Positions 25,501-32,750 of a stretch of 64,000 bases of DNA are shown in pieces; positions within the stretch are counted from its first letter, which is position 1, and each line of letters starts with the position of its first letter. The stretch is from Solea solea (Eukaryota; Chordata; Actinopteri; Pleuronectiformes; Soleidae), in contig NC_081153.1 of assembly GCF_958295425.1 (NCBI RefSeq), positions 5,677,028-5,741,027 of the forward strand, written 5' to 3'. Below the pieces are notes generated by a model. It made no database searches. It had not been told where the DNA came from and was given only the letters and a program-made list of their open reading frames with translations. Position numbers and translations under genes: made by a program.

Positions 25501-28500
25501 AGACTATTAATTACTAACCCATTTAACATTCGGTTTCTGTTTTGGATAGATAATAAGGCAATTATTTTAAGATAAGATAACATGATCCTTTATTAGTCCC
25601 ACCACGGGGAGATTTATTTTTGTGATGTAAATTTGAGTCATCCTCTTTCCTGCACAACACTCTGTGTGCCAAGAGTATAACTTGAAGGGGAAAAAAAGGG
25701 GAGGAAAAAGAAAGAGAGAAAGACTGGACAGCAGCAGCTTTTGTCGTCTCTGCTGGAGAGCTGACTTTCAATGAAGTCAGCAAAACAACTTGTGAACCAG
25801 ACGTGGGAAACAACTCCCCTACTGACTTCCAGCATGACAGAGTGCTTTATTTATTTTATAACTGCGCGAAGAGCAGCACCGCTCATACTCTTCCTGTCTG
25901 TGCTGTGTGTTTCCACATCACAAATGATGAACGCAGGCATTAAAATGTGAGACAAACGTGGACTGATATGGGAGCTCAGTGAAGGGTGGCTGCTGTGAAG
26001 GTGAGCTGAAAGGACGCACTGGGCAACGGAGTGAATAACACATTTTTCATAACTGTGGATACATATATGTATTTAGAAAAGTGTTTAATGAATGAAAAAA
26101 TACAGGCCAACGAATAACGAGCACTTCGAAAAAATTAATACACATAAGATGATCCAGTTTGATGCATGCGTTTCCAGTGCTGTCACAGAAAATCATTACT
26201 TGGGCATAGCCCTACAAACGCCCACTCTGAGGCTCGGGGCTTTGAAAGGCAATTCAGAGTTTCTGCATTTGTATTAACAGAGATGAGTCACCTTGCACTG
26301 TTTATTTCCTTGGTCTCATCCAGGAAAACAAACAACACTAGCTCTTCTTCTTGCTCTCACCATCACCATCAAGCTACCAGTCCAAAATGTTCCTTCACCT
26401 TTGTAATTTGCTGTCCGTACTGGAAGACCGGGCAAGATTATGCAAAATAGCGTGATTACACATGAACAACCATCATCAATGTGACCAGAACATGCATAAC
26501 AGCTGCTCATGAGCTGTGTGGACTTATTTTAAGAAAGAAGAAACAAGAGAAAAAGCAACTGAGGTAGATGCAGGTCTTAGTATCCGATACTAAAACGTTT
26601 TATCGTGTCAACCAAGATATTTTCCTGCTGTATTCTCACATAGTCACTTGAGACAGGAGCTGAAAGGAGAATGTCTAAAAAAAATTACCAGTGTGACATT
26701 TGTGTTGTCATACACTGCCTCTCCAGACAATCTAAGGGGAATATATATAGAATATGTACAGCAGTGACCTTTAGCGTTTACAATAATTACAATAAACACA
26801 ATTCAAGACATATTACAGCTTGCCAAAGTTTCCTGAAAATAGATGCACTTGTATCCCCTTGTTTAACTTCTGTGTTCGAGAAGGTTCATGGATGTTGTTG
26901 AGGAGGACATGAGGACAGGTGGTGCAACAGAGGATAGAGGAGATGGTGCAAAATTTCACTGTGGTGACCCCTAAAGGGAGTAGCCAAAAGAAGAACTGCA
27001 AATTCTAATGGTATCCCCTATGTTAAAGTGTTACAAACATAAATAGAGTAAGAGGCTTATTTAAATTGTGAATATACTGGCTGCACCATTGTTATCACTG
27101 AAGCCAATATAATATTTAAGATGTTTCAATAACCTCTAATGACACATCATGGTCATTTTATGACTTAATACAAAAAATGGCTTACATACAGCCCCTGTGA
27201 GGAAAATGTACACATTTAGTCCAAGTCTCAATGCATCATTTAACCCCTGGGTTTGACATGACTGCGCAAACTGCTGTGTGTTTACAATACAGCACACAAG
27301 AAATTCAGAATGTTTAATTAGAATACTACTTTTTATGAACTTCCTGGCGAAAAGGCAGCTGGGTGTGTGGCAGACCATGCTTACCTGAGGCATCTCCCAC
27401 TTCAAAGTCACTGTCATCTGAGCTGTCATAATCCAAGGCATCTAAGAGGGAGGCAGTGAGTGGCTTCACCTGCCGGCGCTTCAAACTGCGGTCCACTGAC
27501 GAAGGAGAATTGCAGAAAAATAAATCACCACAACATAAGGTCTGCAGTACGAAGACACATTTGGATTTTATTAATTTGCGATAAAAAATAAATGGCATAT
27601 TCGATTAACGTAATCAGAGAAACCTTTAATAAAAAACCTGTAATTGAAGTGACTATGCCCACTCAATGACAGGGGGATCTAGCTTTGACACATCAGATGT
27701 TGGTATAAATAACAGAATTCTAATGGGAGGTTAATGAGTTTGAGATGAAATCAATCATCCTCTTTATATCATGTAACATGCAAAATAAAAAACTTGAATT
27801 TAGACGTATTTTCTTTGTACTGTGGTGAGCTGCTTCTTCATGAGTTTAAAACCATGACTGGACTGTTGATATTCACTTCATCACCAGGATAAAGGATATT
27901 AAAGAAAAAGACGTGTAGCAACTAATTTTAACCAATTAACAAAAGGCTTTTAAAATCTACACCTGCGTGAGTCTACAAACATGTTCGCTCATTTGAAATC
28001 ACTCATTCTGTGCTCCAAAATCCGTGGAAAAAAATAAACAATAAACAGGACCTATAAAACCACTTCTGGCTCTTTCAGAAGATTTTTTTTGTTGGTGATT
28101 TTGGTGTTTGAGATCCTTTGTTGAGACAAACTGAAGTGACACAAATTCAACAAACAAGGAAGCAGTCAACTAGCAGTTCCTTGAATCCATGCAAACTAAA
28201 TATACAGATTTTTTTTCTATGGATTTTATAAACTTCAGATTTCAGACAGCAGATCTAGATTTTAATTAATTAATTAATTAATTAAATCTGCCATGTTTGC
28301 AATTTTTTGCATCATAACTGTAATTTTCATAAAAAACAGTGATTTAGAGCAGGAGTTTTGGGCTGGTCAATTTGTGCAGCACTACATTACTCCATATAAC
28401 GCCATTCTGTCTTGTAGGGTTTATATTGCACTAAAATTTAAATTCCAATTTCGATTATATTTGTTGAACCGTGAAGCCCTAAGTGAAATACCATCATAGT

Positions 28501-29306
28501 ACCTGATGATAGAGAGTAGGGAATCAGTTTTAAAGCATGTACTAACTTTACAGATTTCTGCAATTATGCTGAGTAGGGAGCAGCAGCTCTTCTCCCATCC
28601 TGTCCCATATTTGAGTATTTTCTGGCTTAAGTTCCCTGCCCTTCCCGCAGAGAAAAGCTTTTCATTCAAGGCGCACTTTGACTGCATCAACTAGCAGCAG
28701 AAGAAAAGTAAAAGAGAACTTTAAACGGCCCCACAGCCAAAGTGATTCATGAACGCTTCTCACATGCGCAATGCGTTTAGCATAATTAGCTAAATAAGTG
28801 TTAGCAAACACGGGTTACCGCTGCTACAAAAGGCTGCCACAATACTTACATTACCATTTATCATTCTATCGAGCGCAAACCGTTTTAATTTAACAAACCA
28901 AAGCGTATGCAATAAAAACCACCACCGCCAACCTGGTGACTAGCTTTTCTGCTAAGCTAGGTAGCTAACTGTGATTAGCGTTAGTTGTAGCTGTAGCTTT
29001 AGCATTCACATTACAAGACTGTGTTGTAAATTCACAAGACCGGTTCACGCAAACACAAACGCGAGGTATGAATCCGGTTCGACTACAACAAACCAAAACG
29101 ACCAAACAACGCGCACAACTGAATTAGCATTATTAGCAACACCAAGTGCTAGTCTCAAAACACAGCCGGTCTAGCTTAGCCGGCTAGCTGCTAATTTTGA
29201 GACGAGGGGGGAATAATGGCGTTTAATCGTTGTGCAGGCAAATGTAAAATCACAGAATCATGCAGGGTTTGAGAGGAAGAATGCAGCGTGGAAAACAGCA
29301 CTCACT
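4418..29306 (-). CDS. phf14: PHD finger protein 14, exons 1-11, 3' end outside window
   Basis: This is the only gene recognised in the window. Ten coding exons were joined by reading frame and splice sites into 674 codons (2,022 nt including the split start codon). The product is a nuclear chromatin reader. In the family, PHD1, a zinc knuckle and an extended PHD2 form a PZP module that binds the unmodified N-terminal tail of histone H3, and PHF14 acts in transcriptional control. Visible order: acidic N-terminus with basic patches (residues 1-286), PHD1 (about 301-360), knuckle (C367, C370, H387, C390), extended PHD2 (about 423-480), basic linker (517-606), coiled coil (607-674). Vertebrate PHF14 has roughly 900-950 residues, so the C-terminal PHD fingers should lie on exons left of position 1. 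All donors are GT except intron 6, which is GC. Identity rests on near-identity with the known vertebrate protein across the PZP region. Confidence 0.97.
4514..7707 (-). other. phf14 intron 10
   Basis: AT-rich intron, 3.2 kb. It contains the decayed hAT MITE copy at 6,824-7,128. Elsewhere I see no repeats with clear ends and no exon-like conservation. Confidence 0.7.
6824..7128 (+). mobile_element. hAT MITE, decayed copy
   Basis: It shares the family's internal words (AATCGTTAG and GCAGCTCTA at the right end, TTTTATG followed by CCAAACGATTA before it) with the better copies at 8,891, 15,798 and 17,855. The left end reads TAGGTCTGC in place of TAGAGCTG, and the flanking 8-mers do not match, so this is an old insertion. 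Confidence 0.7.
7708..7814 (-). CDS. phf14: phf14 exon 10: coiled coil, first part (residues 607-642)
   Basis: It encodes ERNMRMIQIQDNISEQ and then KNLKDKLECEQEKLHVEYNK, a charged heptad-like helix. The acceptor is GATATTCAG|AGAGG, preceded by a poor pyrimidine tract, and the donor AACAAG|GTGAGC; it ends in phase 0. It is too short to appear as a clean ORF but matches the family residue by residue. Confidence 0.95.
8325..8495 (+). mobile_element. tRNA-derived SINE (V-SINE-like), copy 1
   Basis: It has a B-box-like GGTTTGAATCCC, then the shared body GCAAGGTACCCAAC, CACTGCTCCC and GGGTTAAATGCAGAGGG, ending in TTTCCCTACGGGGAATAA. The same body recurs at 40,935, 42,243 and 48,998. Family naming is an inference. 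Confidence 0.65.
8891..9182 (+). mobile_element. hAT MITE with perfect 8-bp target duplication
   Basis: The 292-bp element runs from TAGAGCTG to CAGCTCTA, the terminal form typical of hAT transposons. It is flanked by identical CACTAAAC at 8,883-8,890 and 9,183-9,190. It has no coding capacity. Internal words rich in AATCGATTAATC are shared with three other copies in phf14 introns. Confidence 0.93.
9572..9726 (+). mobile_element. tRNA-derived SINE with L2-type 3' tail
   Basis: The head has an A-box-like TGGCTCAGTGGTTAAGA and a B-box-like AGTTTGACTCC. The tail, AAGTCGCTTTGGATAAAAGC with GCTAAATGAC and TGTAA repeats after it, matches the stem plus GGATA loop used by the L2-clade LINE UnaL2, whose 3' end also carries TGTAA repeats. 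The SINE was therefore probably mobilised by an L2 partner. Confidence 0.8.
10023..10293 (-). CDS. phf14: phf14 exon 9: basic linker (residues 517-606)
   Basis: It encodes ARITTRLQQYRAKAELSRN, REKLPRPLTSSASAIRKLMR and DGRRKHKQPALTADFVNYYL, all strongly conserved in PHF14 though not part of a named domain. Lys/Arg-rich stretches suit a nuclear protein. The acceptor is GTTGCAG|GCCCGG and the donor ACCTGG|GTAAGA. It ends in phase 1, leaving a G that joins exon 10 to make Glu. Confidence 0.97.
10294..12331 (-). other. phf14 intron 8
   Basis: No exon or transposon with clear ends is seen. It contains an A-rich tract at 10,321, a T tract near 11,590, and a CTG run at about 12,280-12,302, 30-50 nt inside the donor end of the intron. 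Confidence 0.65.
12332..12478 (-). CDS. phf14: phf14 exon 8: end of PHD2 and basic helix (residues 468-516)
   Basis: It encodes DIADPFFAYCKQHADRFDR, whose C477 and H480 likely close the extended PHD, then KWKRKNYLALQSYCKVSL and QEREKQLTPEAQ. The acceptor is CTTCCTCAG|GATATT and the donor GCTCAG|GTGAGC; both ends are phase 0, 49 codons. Confidence 0.97.
12479..14300 (-). other. phf14 intron 7
   Basis: 1.8 kb of unique, moderately AT-rich sequence. I see no exon, tRNA or bounded repeat. Confidence 0.6.
14301..14438 (-). CDS. phf14: phf14 exon 7: extended PHD2 (residues 422-467)
   Basis: It encodes ECSFCEDARFARTGVCISC and DAGMCRSYFHVTCAQREGL, the core of the extended PHD, with C423, C426, C437, C440, C445, H450 and C453 as likely zinc ligands. 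The acceptor is GTGTTTAG|GAGTGC and the donor GAGGAG|GTAGAG; both ends are phase 0, 46 codons. It was read from the sequence although no long ORF in this frame covers it. Confidence 0.96.
15620..16165. mobile_element. MITE with TGGTTCTCAAACT ends, interrupted by a second MITE
   Basis: The left end CATGGTTCTCAAACTGTG is inverted at the right as AGTTTGAGAACCACTGG. CAGTGGTTCTCAAACT-type ends are common in hAT-Charlie-like elements. A second element (15,798-16,103) sits inside it. Flanking duplications of the outer element are poorly preserved. Confidence 0.6.
15798..16103 (-). mobile_element. hAT MITE, nested copy
   Basis: TAGAGCTGCAAC starts the element and CAGCTCTA ends it. The flanks ATTTACAC (15,790-15,797) and GTTTACAC (16,104-16,111) match at 7 of 8 bases, as expected for an aged 8-bp duplication. 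The orientation is opposite to the copy at 8,891. Confidence 0.88.
16322..16433 (-). CDS. phf14: phf14 exon 6: zinc knuckle to PHD2 linker (residues 384-421)
   Basis: It encodes WVHVVCALYVPGVAFGDID and KLRPVTLTEMNYSKYGAK, with knuckle ligands H387 and C390. The acceptor is TTTTCAG|GTGGG. The 3' edge is AAG|GCAAGT: the frame requires the exon to end at AAG, so intron 6 starts with GC. There is no in-frame GT donor nearby, and exon 7 opens with GAG-TGC exactly as expected. Confidence 0.95.
16434..17340 (-). other. phf14 intron 5
   Basis: 907 bp with a pyrimidine-rich stretch (about 17,070-17,170, TCTCC/TTCCTC repeats on the plus strand). The 118-codon frame near 16,640 shows no family features. 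Confidence 0.6.
17341..17500 (-). CDS. phf14: phf14 exon 5: end of PHD1 and start of zinc knuckle (residues 331-384)
   Basis: It encodes CYGVDGESDSIMSSASENS, then WFCDAC, which closes PHD1 (C356, C359), and SCELCPNQDGIFKETDAGR, which opens the zinc knuckle (C367, C370). The acceptor is GTTTTCAG|GGTGC and the donor GGGAG|GTGGGA, phase 2, a non-optimal donor. The peptide is almost identical to the vertebrate orthologues. Confidence 0.97.
17855..18058 (+). mobile_element. hAT MITE, short copy
   Basis: It runs from TAGAGCTG to CAGCTCTA. Flanks ATTCCAAC (17,847-17,854) and ATTCAAAC (18,059-18,066) match at 7 of 8. It is 204 bp against 292 bp for the 8,891 copy, so it carries internal deletion. 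Confidence 0.88.
19100..19520. promoter_or_regulatory. Candidate conserved non-coding element in phf14 intron 4
   Basis: About 400 bp of balanced base composition without repeats, long homopolymers or open frames, standing out from AT-rich neighbours. It includes homeodomain-like cores such as CTCTAATTTTCTGAGG and AACAATTACTAGGC. Function is inferred only from texture; no alignment was possible. Confidence 0.35.
21309..22273 (+). mobile_element. hAT-type transposon remnant with BED zinc-finger exon
   Basis: The ends TAGGGATGTAACGATT and ATCGTTACATCTCTA form inverted repeats. Identical GTCAGAAC duplications lie at 21,301-21,308 and 22,274-22,281. At 965 bp it is too short for a full transposase, but it retains part of one (see 21,574-21,739). 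It also contains GT and ATA/ATG microsatellites (22,010-22,098). Confidence 0.9.
21574..21739 (+). pseudogene. BED-type zinc finger of a hAT transposase, truncated exon
   Basis: The plus frame reads KTRSEVWAYFVFLNDVEGK, then CRKCKKKI, then MMSRDHHTQLLSE. Aromatic VWAYF, a CxxC pair and a trailing histidine pair are the layout of BED zinc fingers, the DNA-binding domain of hAT transposases and ZBED proteins. It is followed by a strong donor, GA|GTAAGT, at 21,740. There is no upstream ATG in frame and no catalytic domain follows, so it is a relic. It lies antisense to phf14. Confidence 0.75.
23468..23600 (-). CDS. phf14: phf14 exon 4: first half of PHD1 (residues 287-330)
   Basis: It encodes the linker and then HILICCVCLGDNSEDADE and IIQCDNCGVTVHEG, the first zinc-binding pairs and the His of the C4HC3 PHD finger. 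The acceptor is TTCCCAG|GATGCC and the donor CATGAAG|GTAAGC, phase 1. PHD1 is cut by intron 4 immediately after the VHEG motif. The 294-bp intron 3 separates it from exon 3. Confidence 0.97.
23601..23894 (-). other. phf14 intron 3 (294 bp)
   Basis: Short GT-AG intron between exons 3 and 4. Nothing else is recognised. Confidence 0.85.
23895..24640 (-). CDS. phf14: phf14 exon 3: acidic, low-complexity region (residues 38-286)
   Basis: A large 746-bp exon. The first half is S/E/D-rich and variable, with a basic SRRKSKK patch (118-124) that may be a nuclear localisation signal. The conserved block EPKKWNFRRNRPLLDF (153-168) and the MDDYDSEDDNDWRP motif match vertebrate PHF14. Residues about 215-242 are almost all Asp/Glu, encoded by a GAT/GAC/GAG repeat (about 24,030-24,115). 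The acceptor is TTGTGACAG|GATCAG and the donor AATGAG|GTGGGC, a weaker donor; the exon ends in phase 0. Long serine-rich frames on the opposite strand here are mirrors of the Asp repeat. Confidence 0.95.
25031..25059. repeat. Near-perfect 14-bp-arm palindrome
   Basis: Arms TTAGACTGTGGCGG and CCGCCATAGTCTAA pair with one mismatch around a single C. The GC-rich centre lies in AT-rich DNA. It may be the tip of a decayed transposon; the family is not recognised. Confidence 0.7.
26878..26998 (+). mobile_element. RTE-like LINE 3' end fragment
   Basis: The plus frame reads RRFMDVVEEDMRTGGATEDR, followed by a non-coding tail with GGTGACCCCTAAAGGGAG and AGCC-AAAAGAAGAA. This is the usual end of a fish RTE-type LINE. 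It corresponds to the end of the longer antisense fragment near 40.5 kb. Confidence 0.7.
27385..27495 (-). CDS. phf14: phf14 exon 2 (residues 1-37)
   Basis: It supplies the TG of the split ATG and encodes the conserved N-terminus MDRSLKRRQVKPLTASLL and the acidic DALDYDSSDDSDFEVGDAS that follows. The acceptor is TTCGTCAG|TGGACC and the donor is CCTCAG|GTAAGC. It ends in phase 1 inside a Gly codon. The K/R-rich start followed by a serine/aspartate cluster is typical of PHF14. Confidence 0.93.
27496..29305 (-). other. phf14 intron 1, interrupts the start codon
   Basis: GTGAGT donor at 29,305 and CGTCAG acceptor at 27,496. It contains an (ATTA)n tract at 28,261-28,285. The 500 bp next to exon 1 are richer in CpG than the rest and include CATGCGCA at 28,763, an NRF1-like half-site, so part of the promoter may extend here. 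Confidence 0.75.
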
Positions 29307-29440
29307 CTGTGGTTCGGTTTTAACTACAGGCAACGAGGCAGTTCTCCTTTTAGCAGCATGTTATGTGGACAATGGGGAACACAGAAGCAGTGACGTAGAC
29401 GCAACTGGCGACTGGATGTTGTTGCCATGGGGATAGTTAA
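29306..29440 (-). other. phf14: phf14 exon 1: 5' UTR plus the A of the start codon
   Basis: The 3' edge is set by a good donor (ACAGA|GTGAGT, intron from 29305). The exon's last base is A and exon 2 opens with TGGACCGC, which restores ATG GAC CGC (M-D-R), the expected PHF14 N-terminus. In the main frame, exon 1 has a TAA about 18 codons upstream and no ATG after it, so the split ATG is the first usable start. The left limit of transcription cannot be seen; 29,440 is a guess. Confidence 0.75.
29324..29428 (-). other. Upstream ORF (34 codons) in the presumed phf14 5' leader
   Basis: An ATG in fair context (CCCCATGG) opens a 34-codon frame that ends at TAG, 18 nt before the end of exon 1. It is out of frame with the main start. 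If transcription begins upstream of 29,428, it could lower translation of phf14. No peptide function is suggested. It matters only if the start site is that far upstream. Confidence 0.35.
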
Positions 29441-29470
29441 GGATGAAGCGCGAGGACACCTACAACAACA
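29385..29470 (-). promoter_or_regulatory. Candidate phf14 core promoter with X-box-like and CRE-like sites
   Basis: The stretch just upstream of exon 1 holds GTTGCCATGG at 29,421-29,430. This is the left half and centre of the RFX X-box palindrome, and 11 of 14 bases match the full site. TGACGTA at 29,391-29,397 resembles a CRE half-site. No TATA box is visible. The role is inferred from position and motif only. Confidence 0.4.
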
Positions 29471-31243
29471 ATAAATAATAATAATGCATTTTATGATATT
29501 TGAGTGAAGGTACTTTATTCATCCATACATGAATTGATGTACATGTTATTTTCAAATGTTTGTATTCATTTATATCAGTTCTATTTATTTTTCATTTATT
29601 ATTATTTATTTAAGGAAAGGCACAATGCATATAAATAAACATAAAAATGTAAACATGCCAGGTTATAGCCTGAGGCTAATTTCCGCCCGTAGTCCATTGG
29701 CAGGATGATATTATAAGGCATAACAATGAAAATACATACAAGGAAACAAAACATAGGAACATGAGAGCTCACAGAAATACAAAAGTTACATAAAGGATGA
29801 AATACATGTGCATACTCACATATGCACACATATACAATTGTAGTACATGTTGTAGAAATGCACATAAACCTATTGCACAAACCCCATTATACAAATGAAT
29901 AGATGCATATGTGTGTGTTTGTGTGCCGACTTAAGATGATACACTTTCACTTAAGCTGTGCCCCACACACATCCAGTAGTAAATTGACCTAGTGGGTCAG
30001 GAGGGTGCCAACTGTCCAGCTTGGTCTTGATTTTCAATCTCAGGTCAGCTGCCCTGGTGTAAAGCCAGTTGTAAGGGCTTGTAGTTGGGGCTCGGTCCAC
30101 AGTCTCTGAGTGTGGGGATGATGATGATGACGATGATATCTCCCCACTGACCTTGCTCTCCCTCCCTTCCGTAGCATGTTTGTTGTACCTCATCACTCTC
30201 TAGTTGTGATTGCAGTTGCGGTTTGCGCATGTTAGAGCACTGAGACATCCATACAACCCCTCTCTCTGAGCTTGCTTTCATAGAAGGACTTCACCACTTG
30301 TTCTCAACTCTAGTACATGAATATCTTTATCTCGTAAGTAGCCCGTTTCTCATCAGATTTTCCTGATCCTCAACACTGGAAGCAGACCTTGTTGACCCAG
30401 TATGACTCCATTATTAGTGGTGTCGCTCATGACTGAGGTATAGCAATTAGTCTATGGACTTTGCCTGAGAGTCCACTGGACCAGTATAGTTTTAAACCAC
30501 TTTCAAATGGTGGCAAACAAATCTGTAATCGGACAGTTACATCTGTTGCAGTGGGCTAGTTGATGCAGAAGTAATGTGCTGTTTAAGCACTTAGTATTGG
30601 TCCAGAAATCCAGAAACATAACAGAAAATACATTATATACCTTTTTAGGTCGTCCTTGCTCAGAAAACTCATATTCAACTTCATATTAAACAAAAGCAAG
30701 TTCATCCATCCATAAAAAATTATACTACATGATGAGATTTGGTTCAATATAACTTGACTTCTATTCATTCACAGCCCAAACAAGATCTTATCCAAATCAG
30801 ATCTTGTCCCTGAATTTAAGCTCAGAAATTAAGTTCTGCCTTATTAGCACCAAGTTTTGGTCCCCATGAGGACTACTGGTCCTGACAAGGTCAGAGTTAA
30901 TGCCAGAGAAGGTCCTAAAGAGGTAACAAATACAAGTACACTCACAATATATCCTCCTGCAAAGTGTCTTGTTGAAAACTGGAGTAATGGGAATGTTTCT
31001 TTTAATTATGCAGTCACATAAAATAAATAGTTTGGTTCATGTTCACAACAAGCTTTGTTTCCCCTGTCCTCCTTTGACTTTGCAAATTTGGAAAATAATA
31101 AGAGATTAAAATAAATGAGCCTGGATTGATCCTGATACATGGTAAGGGGAAGAGTGATGGTGCACGCAAGCAAAAAGGATGATTACACCTGTCGTTGCTT
31201 GATGACAAATGGCCCTCTATTGTGCTGCAGAGAGGGATGTCTT

Positions 31244-31268
31244 TGTGTGTGTGTGTGTGTGTGTGTGT
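31244..31268 (+). repeat. (GT)n microsatellite
   Basis: About 12 uninterrupted GT units followed by a T tract. Other GT/CA runs occur at 22,012, 37,662, 43,790, 54,789 and 57,653. Confidence 0.95.
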
Positions 31269-32100
31269 TTTTTTTAAATCATACAAACACTTTGGGGAGA
31301 TCATGGTAGCCATCATTGTCATCATCACTATCAGCACTGTCATCGTTTTCTCTCCTGCTGTTGCCTGTGACACAGCCAGATAGTGTTTGTAGAGATATGA
31401 CAAGCAGCGGGTCTGAAATTGAAATCAATGTGATAATATTGGTGTGTCCAGGTGTGAATTTAACAGAATTACACTCAATAAATCGCAACTTCTCCCCAAG
31501 CAGATGAGAGTTTATGACTAGTGCAAATAGATATGGAGCAGTAAAGGCTCGAGAATATTAGATGAGACGAGACATTTAATTCCACAACGGCTGGGTCTCC
31601 TGAGGATGCCGTTTGTGAACAAGCATCCTGCTGAGAAAACATGTGGAAAACAAGTTTTCTTTCTTTCTTCAGTTCAAACTAGTGTAGTTTAAATGATAAT
31701 GTCTAGTGCTTTTCCACATTTCCTTAACAAAAGCAAGTGAATATTCAGTCCAGGGTTGGAGGAAAAAACACCAGCTAGCAGACGTCCTAAGCAATTGGAG
31801 TGATGGACCAATGCAGGGACTTACTTTGGACACAAATGCAGCTATTTTCTTTACTATAAATCTCAGCTCTATAGGTAAAGGTGGATTAACACACTCAGAT
31901 AATGCGATTGGGACACAAATTACTACTGTGTGTACACTTCAGATGGAACAGAGTGGTACTCATGTGCCACGGTGCCCACCGCTAACAGCACAGAAGAGCG
32001 AGACAAAAAGAGACAACAACATGGTGATATTCAGGACATTACATTTTCAGTAGGGCCAAAGAGACAGAATTTATGCTCTCTCAGTTTAAAATGTTTTAAT

Positions 32101-32162
32101 TTTGTAAGTCGCTTTGGATAAAAGCGTCTGCTAAATGACATGTAATGTAATGTAATGTAATT
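32101..32162 (+). mobile_element. L2/SINE 3' tail with TGTAA repeats
   Basis: AAGTCGCTTTGGATAAAAGC with GTCTGCTAAATGACA and then four TGTAA units. The CGCTTT/AAAGCG stem with GGATA loop is the recognition hairpin of UnaL2-like LINEs. No body precedes it, so it is a 5'-truncated copy. Confidence 0.8.
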
Positions 32163-32245
32163 TAAAAGTTCATGGACGGTAGGAAGACATGGAATGCTGC
32201 TGGACATGTTAACAACTAGCCGCAAGCTAAACCGGAAACCACTAA

Positions 32246-32750
32246 AGGCCCATTTATACTTAATTTTTTTTATCCGTCAGTCCCAAACGTTATCTCCGTC
32301 ACTATCCTACATATCTCTGTGCGTCTTTTGCGACGGGTATACCGACATTTACAAAAAATACTTCCTCTAGAGGTCAGTGCCGAGTACCAAGTTGCAGGCA
32401 TCGACAGGCATAGCGACCGCTCATGAGGTTAGTTTTTATTGTGCTTGATCTGAAATAAGACTGAAACGCAAGCAGAGTTCATGGCGGTGGAATATAAGGC
32501 CACTAAATGTAAGTCGTCCATATCTACGGGGAATATTATTCATTGGTGTGGAGCCGCAATTTCACTATGTAACTTGCTTTGCCGGATAGCCCCTCAAATC
32601 AAACCACAGCACGCTGTTTTCGGGCTGCAGGATAAGCGTTCTTCGTTGTTTTCCTGACTGATCGGACGTTTGACTCTATACTGCCCCCACGATTTCCGGT
32701 GGGACGAAAGGCTCCGCCCGTCTCCGTCTTTTGCGAGTATAAATGGGCAT
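32246..32750. mobile_element. Non-autonomous DNA transposon, GCCCATTTATACT ends
   Basis: The left end GGCCCATTTATACTTA and right end GAGTATAAATGGGCAT are inverted repeats about 500 bp apart. There is no coding capacity. Target duplications are not clear, so the superfamily is open (hAT-like suspected). Confidence 0.65.

Larger units (their letters stand above)
24641..27384 (-). other. phf14 intron 2
   Basis: 2.7 kb. Contents are a short palindrome at 25,031-25,059, a SINE-tail-like fragment at 25,570-25,620 and the LINE 3' fragment at 26,878-26,998. No exon is seen. Confidence 0.7.
29471..32245. other. Intergenic, immediately upstream of phf14
   Basis: No coding exon was recognised. It includes a probable LINE 3' fragment on the minus strand near 29,600-29,720 (weak call), a GT microsatellite (31,244-31,268), repeated phrases such as CCATGAGGACTACTGGTCC (30,865, again near 39,635), and an L2 tail at 32,101. 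Confidence 0.55.

Noticed and set aside
29950..30480. Possible antisense transposase fragment
   Set aside because: Two frames looked exon-like but matched no transposase motif I can name.
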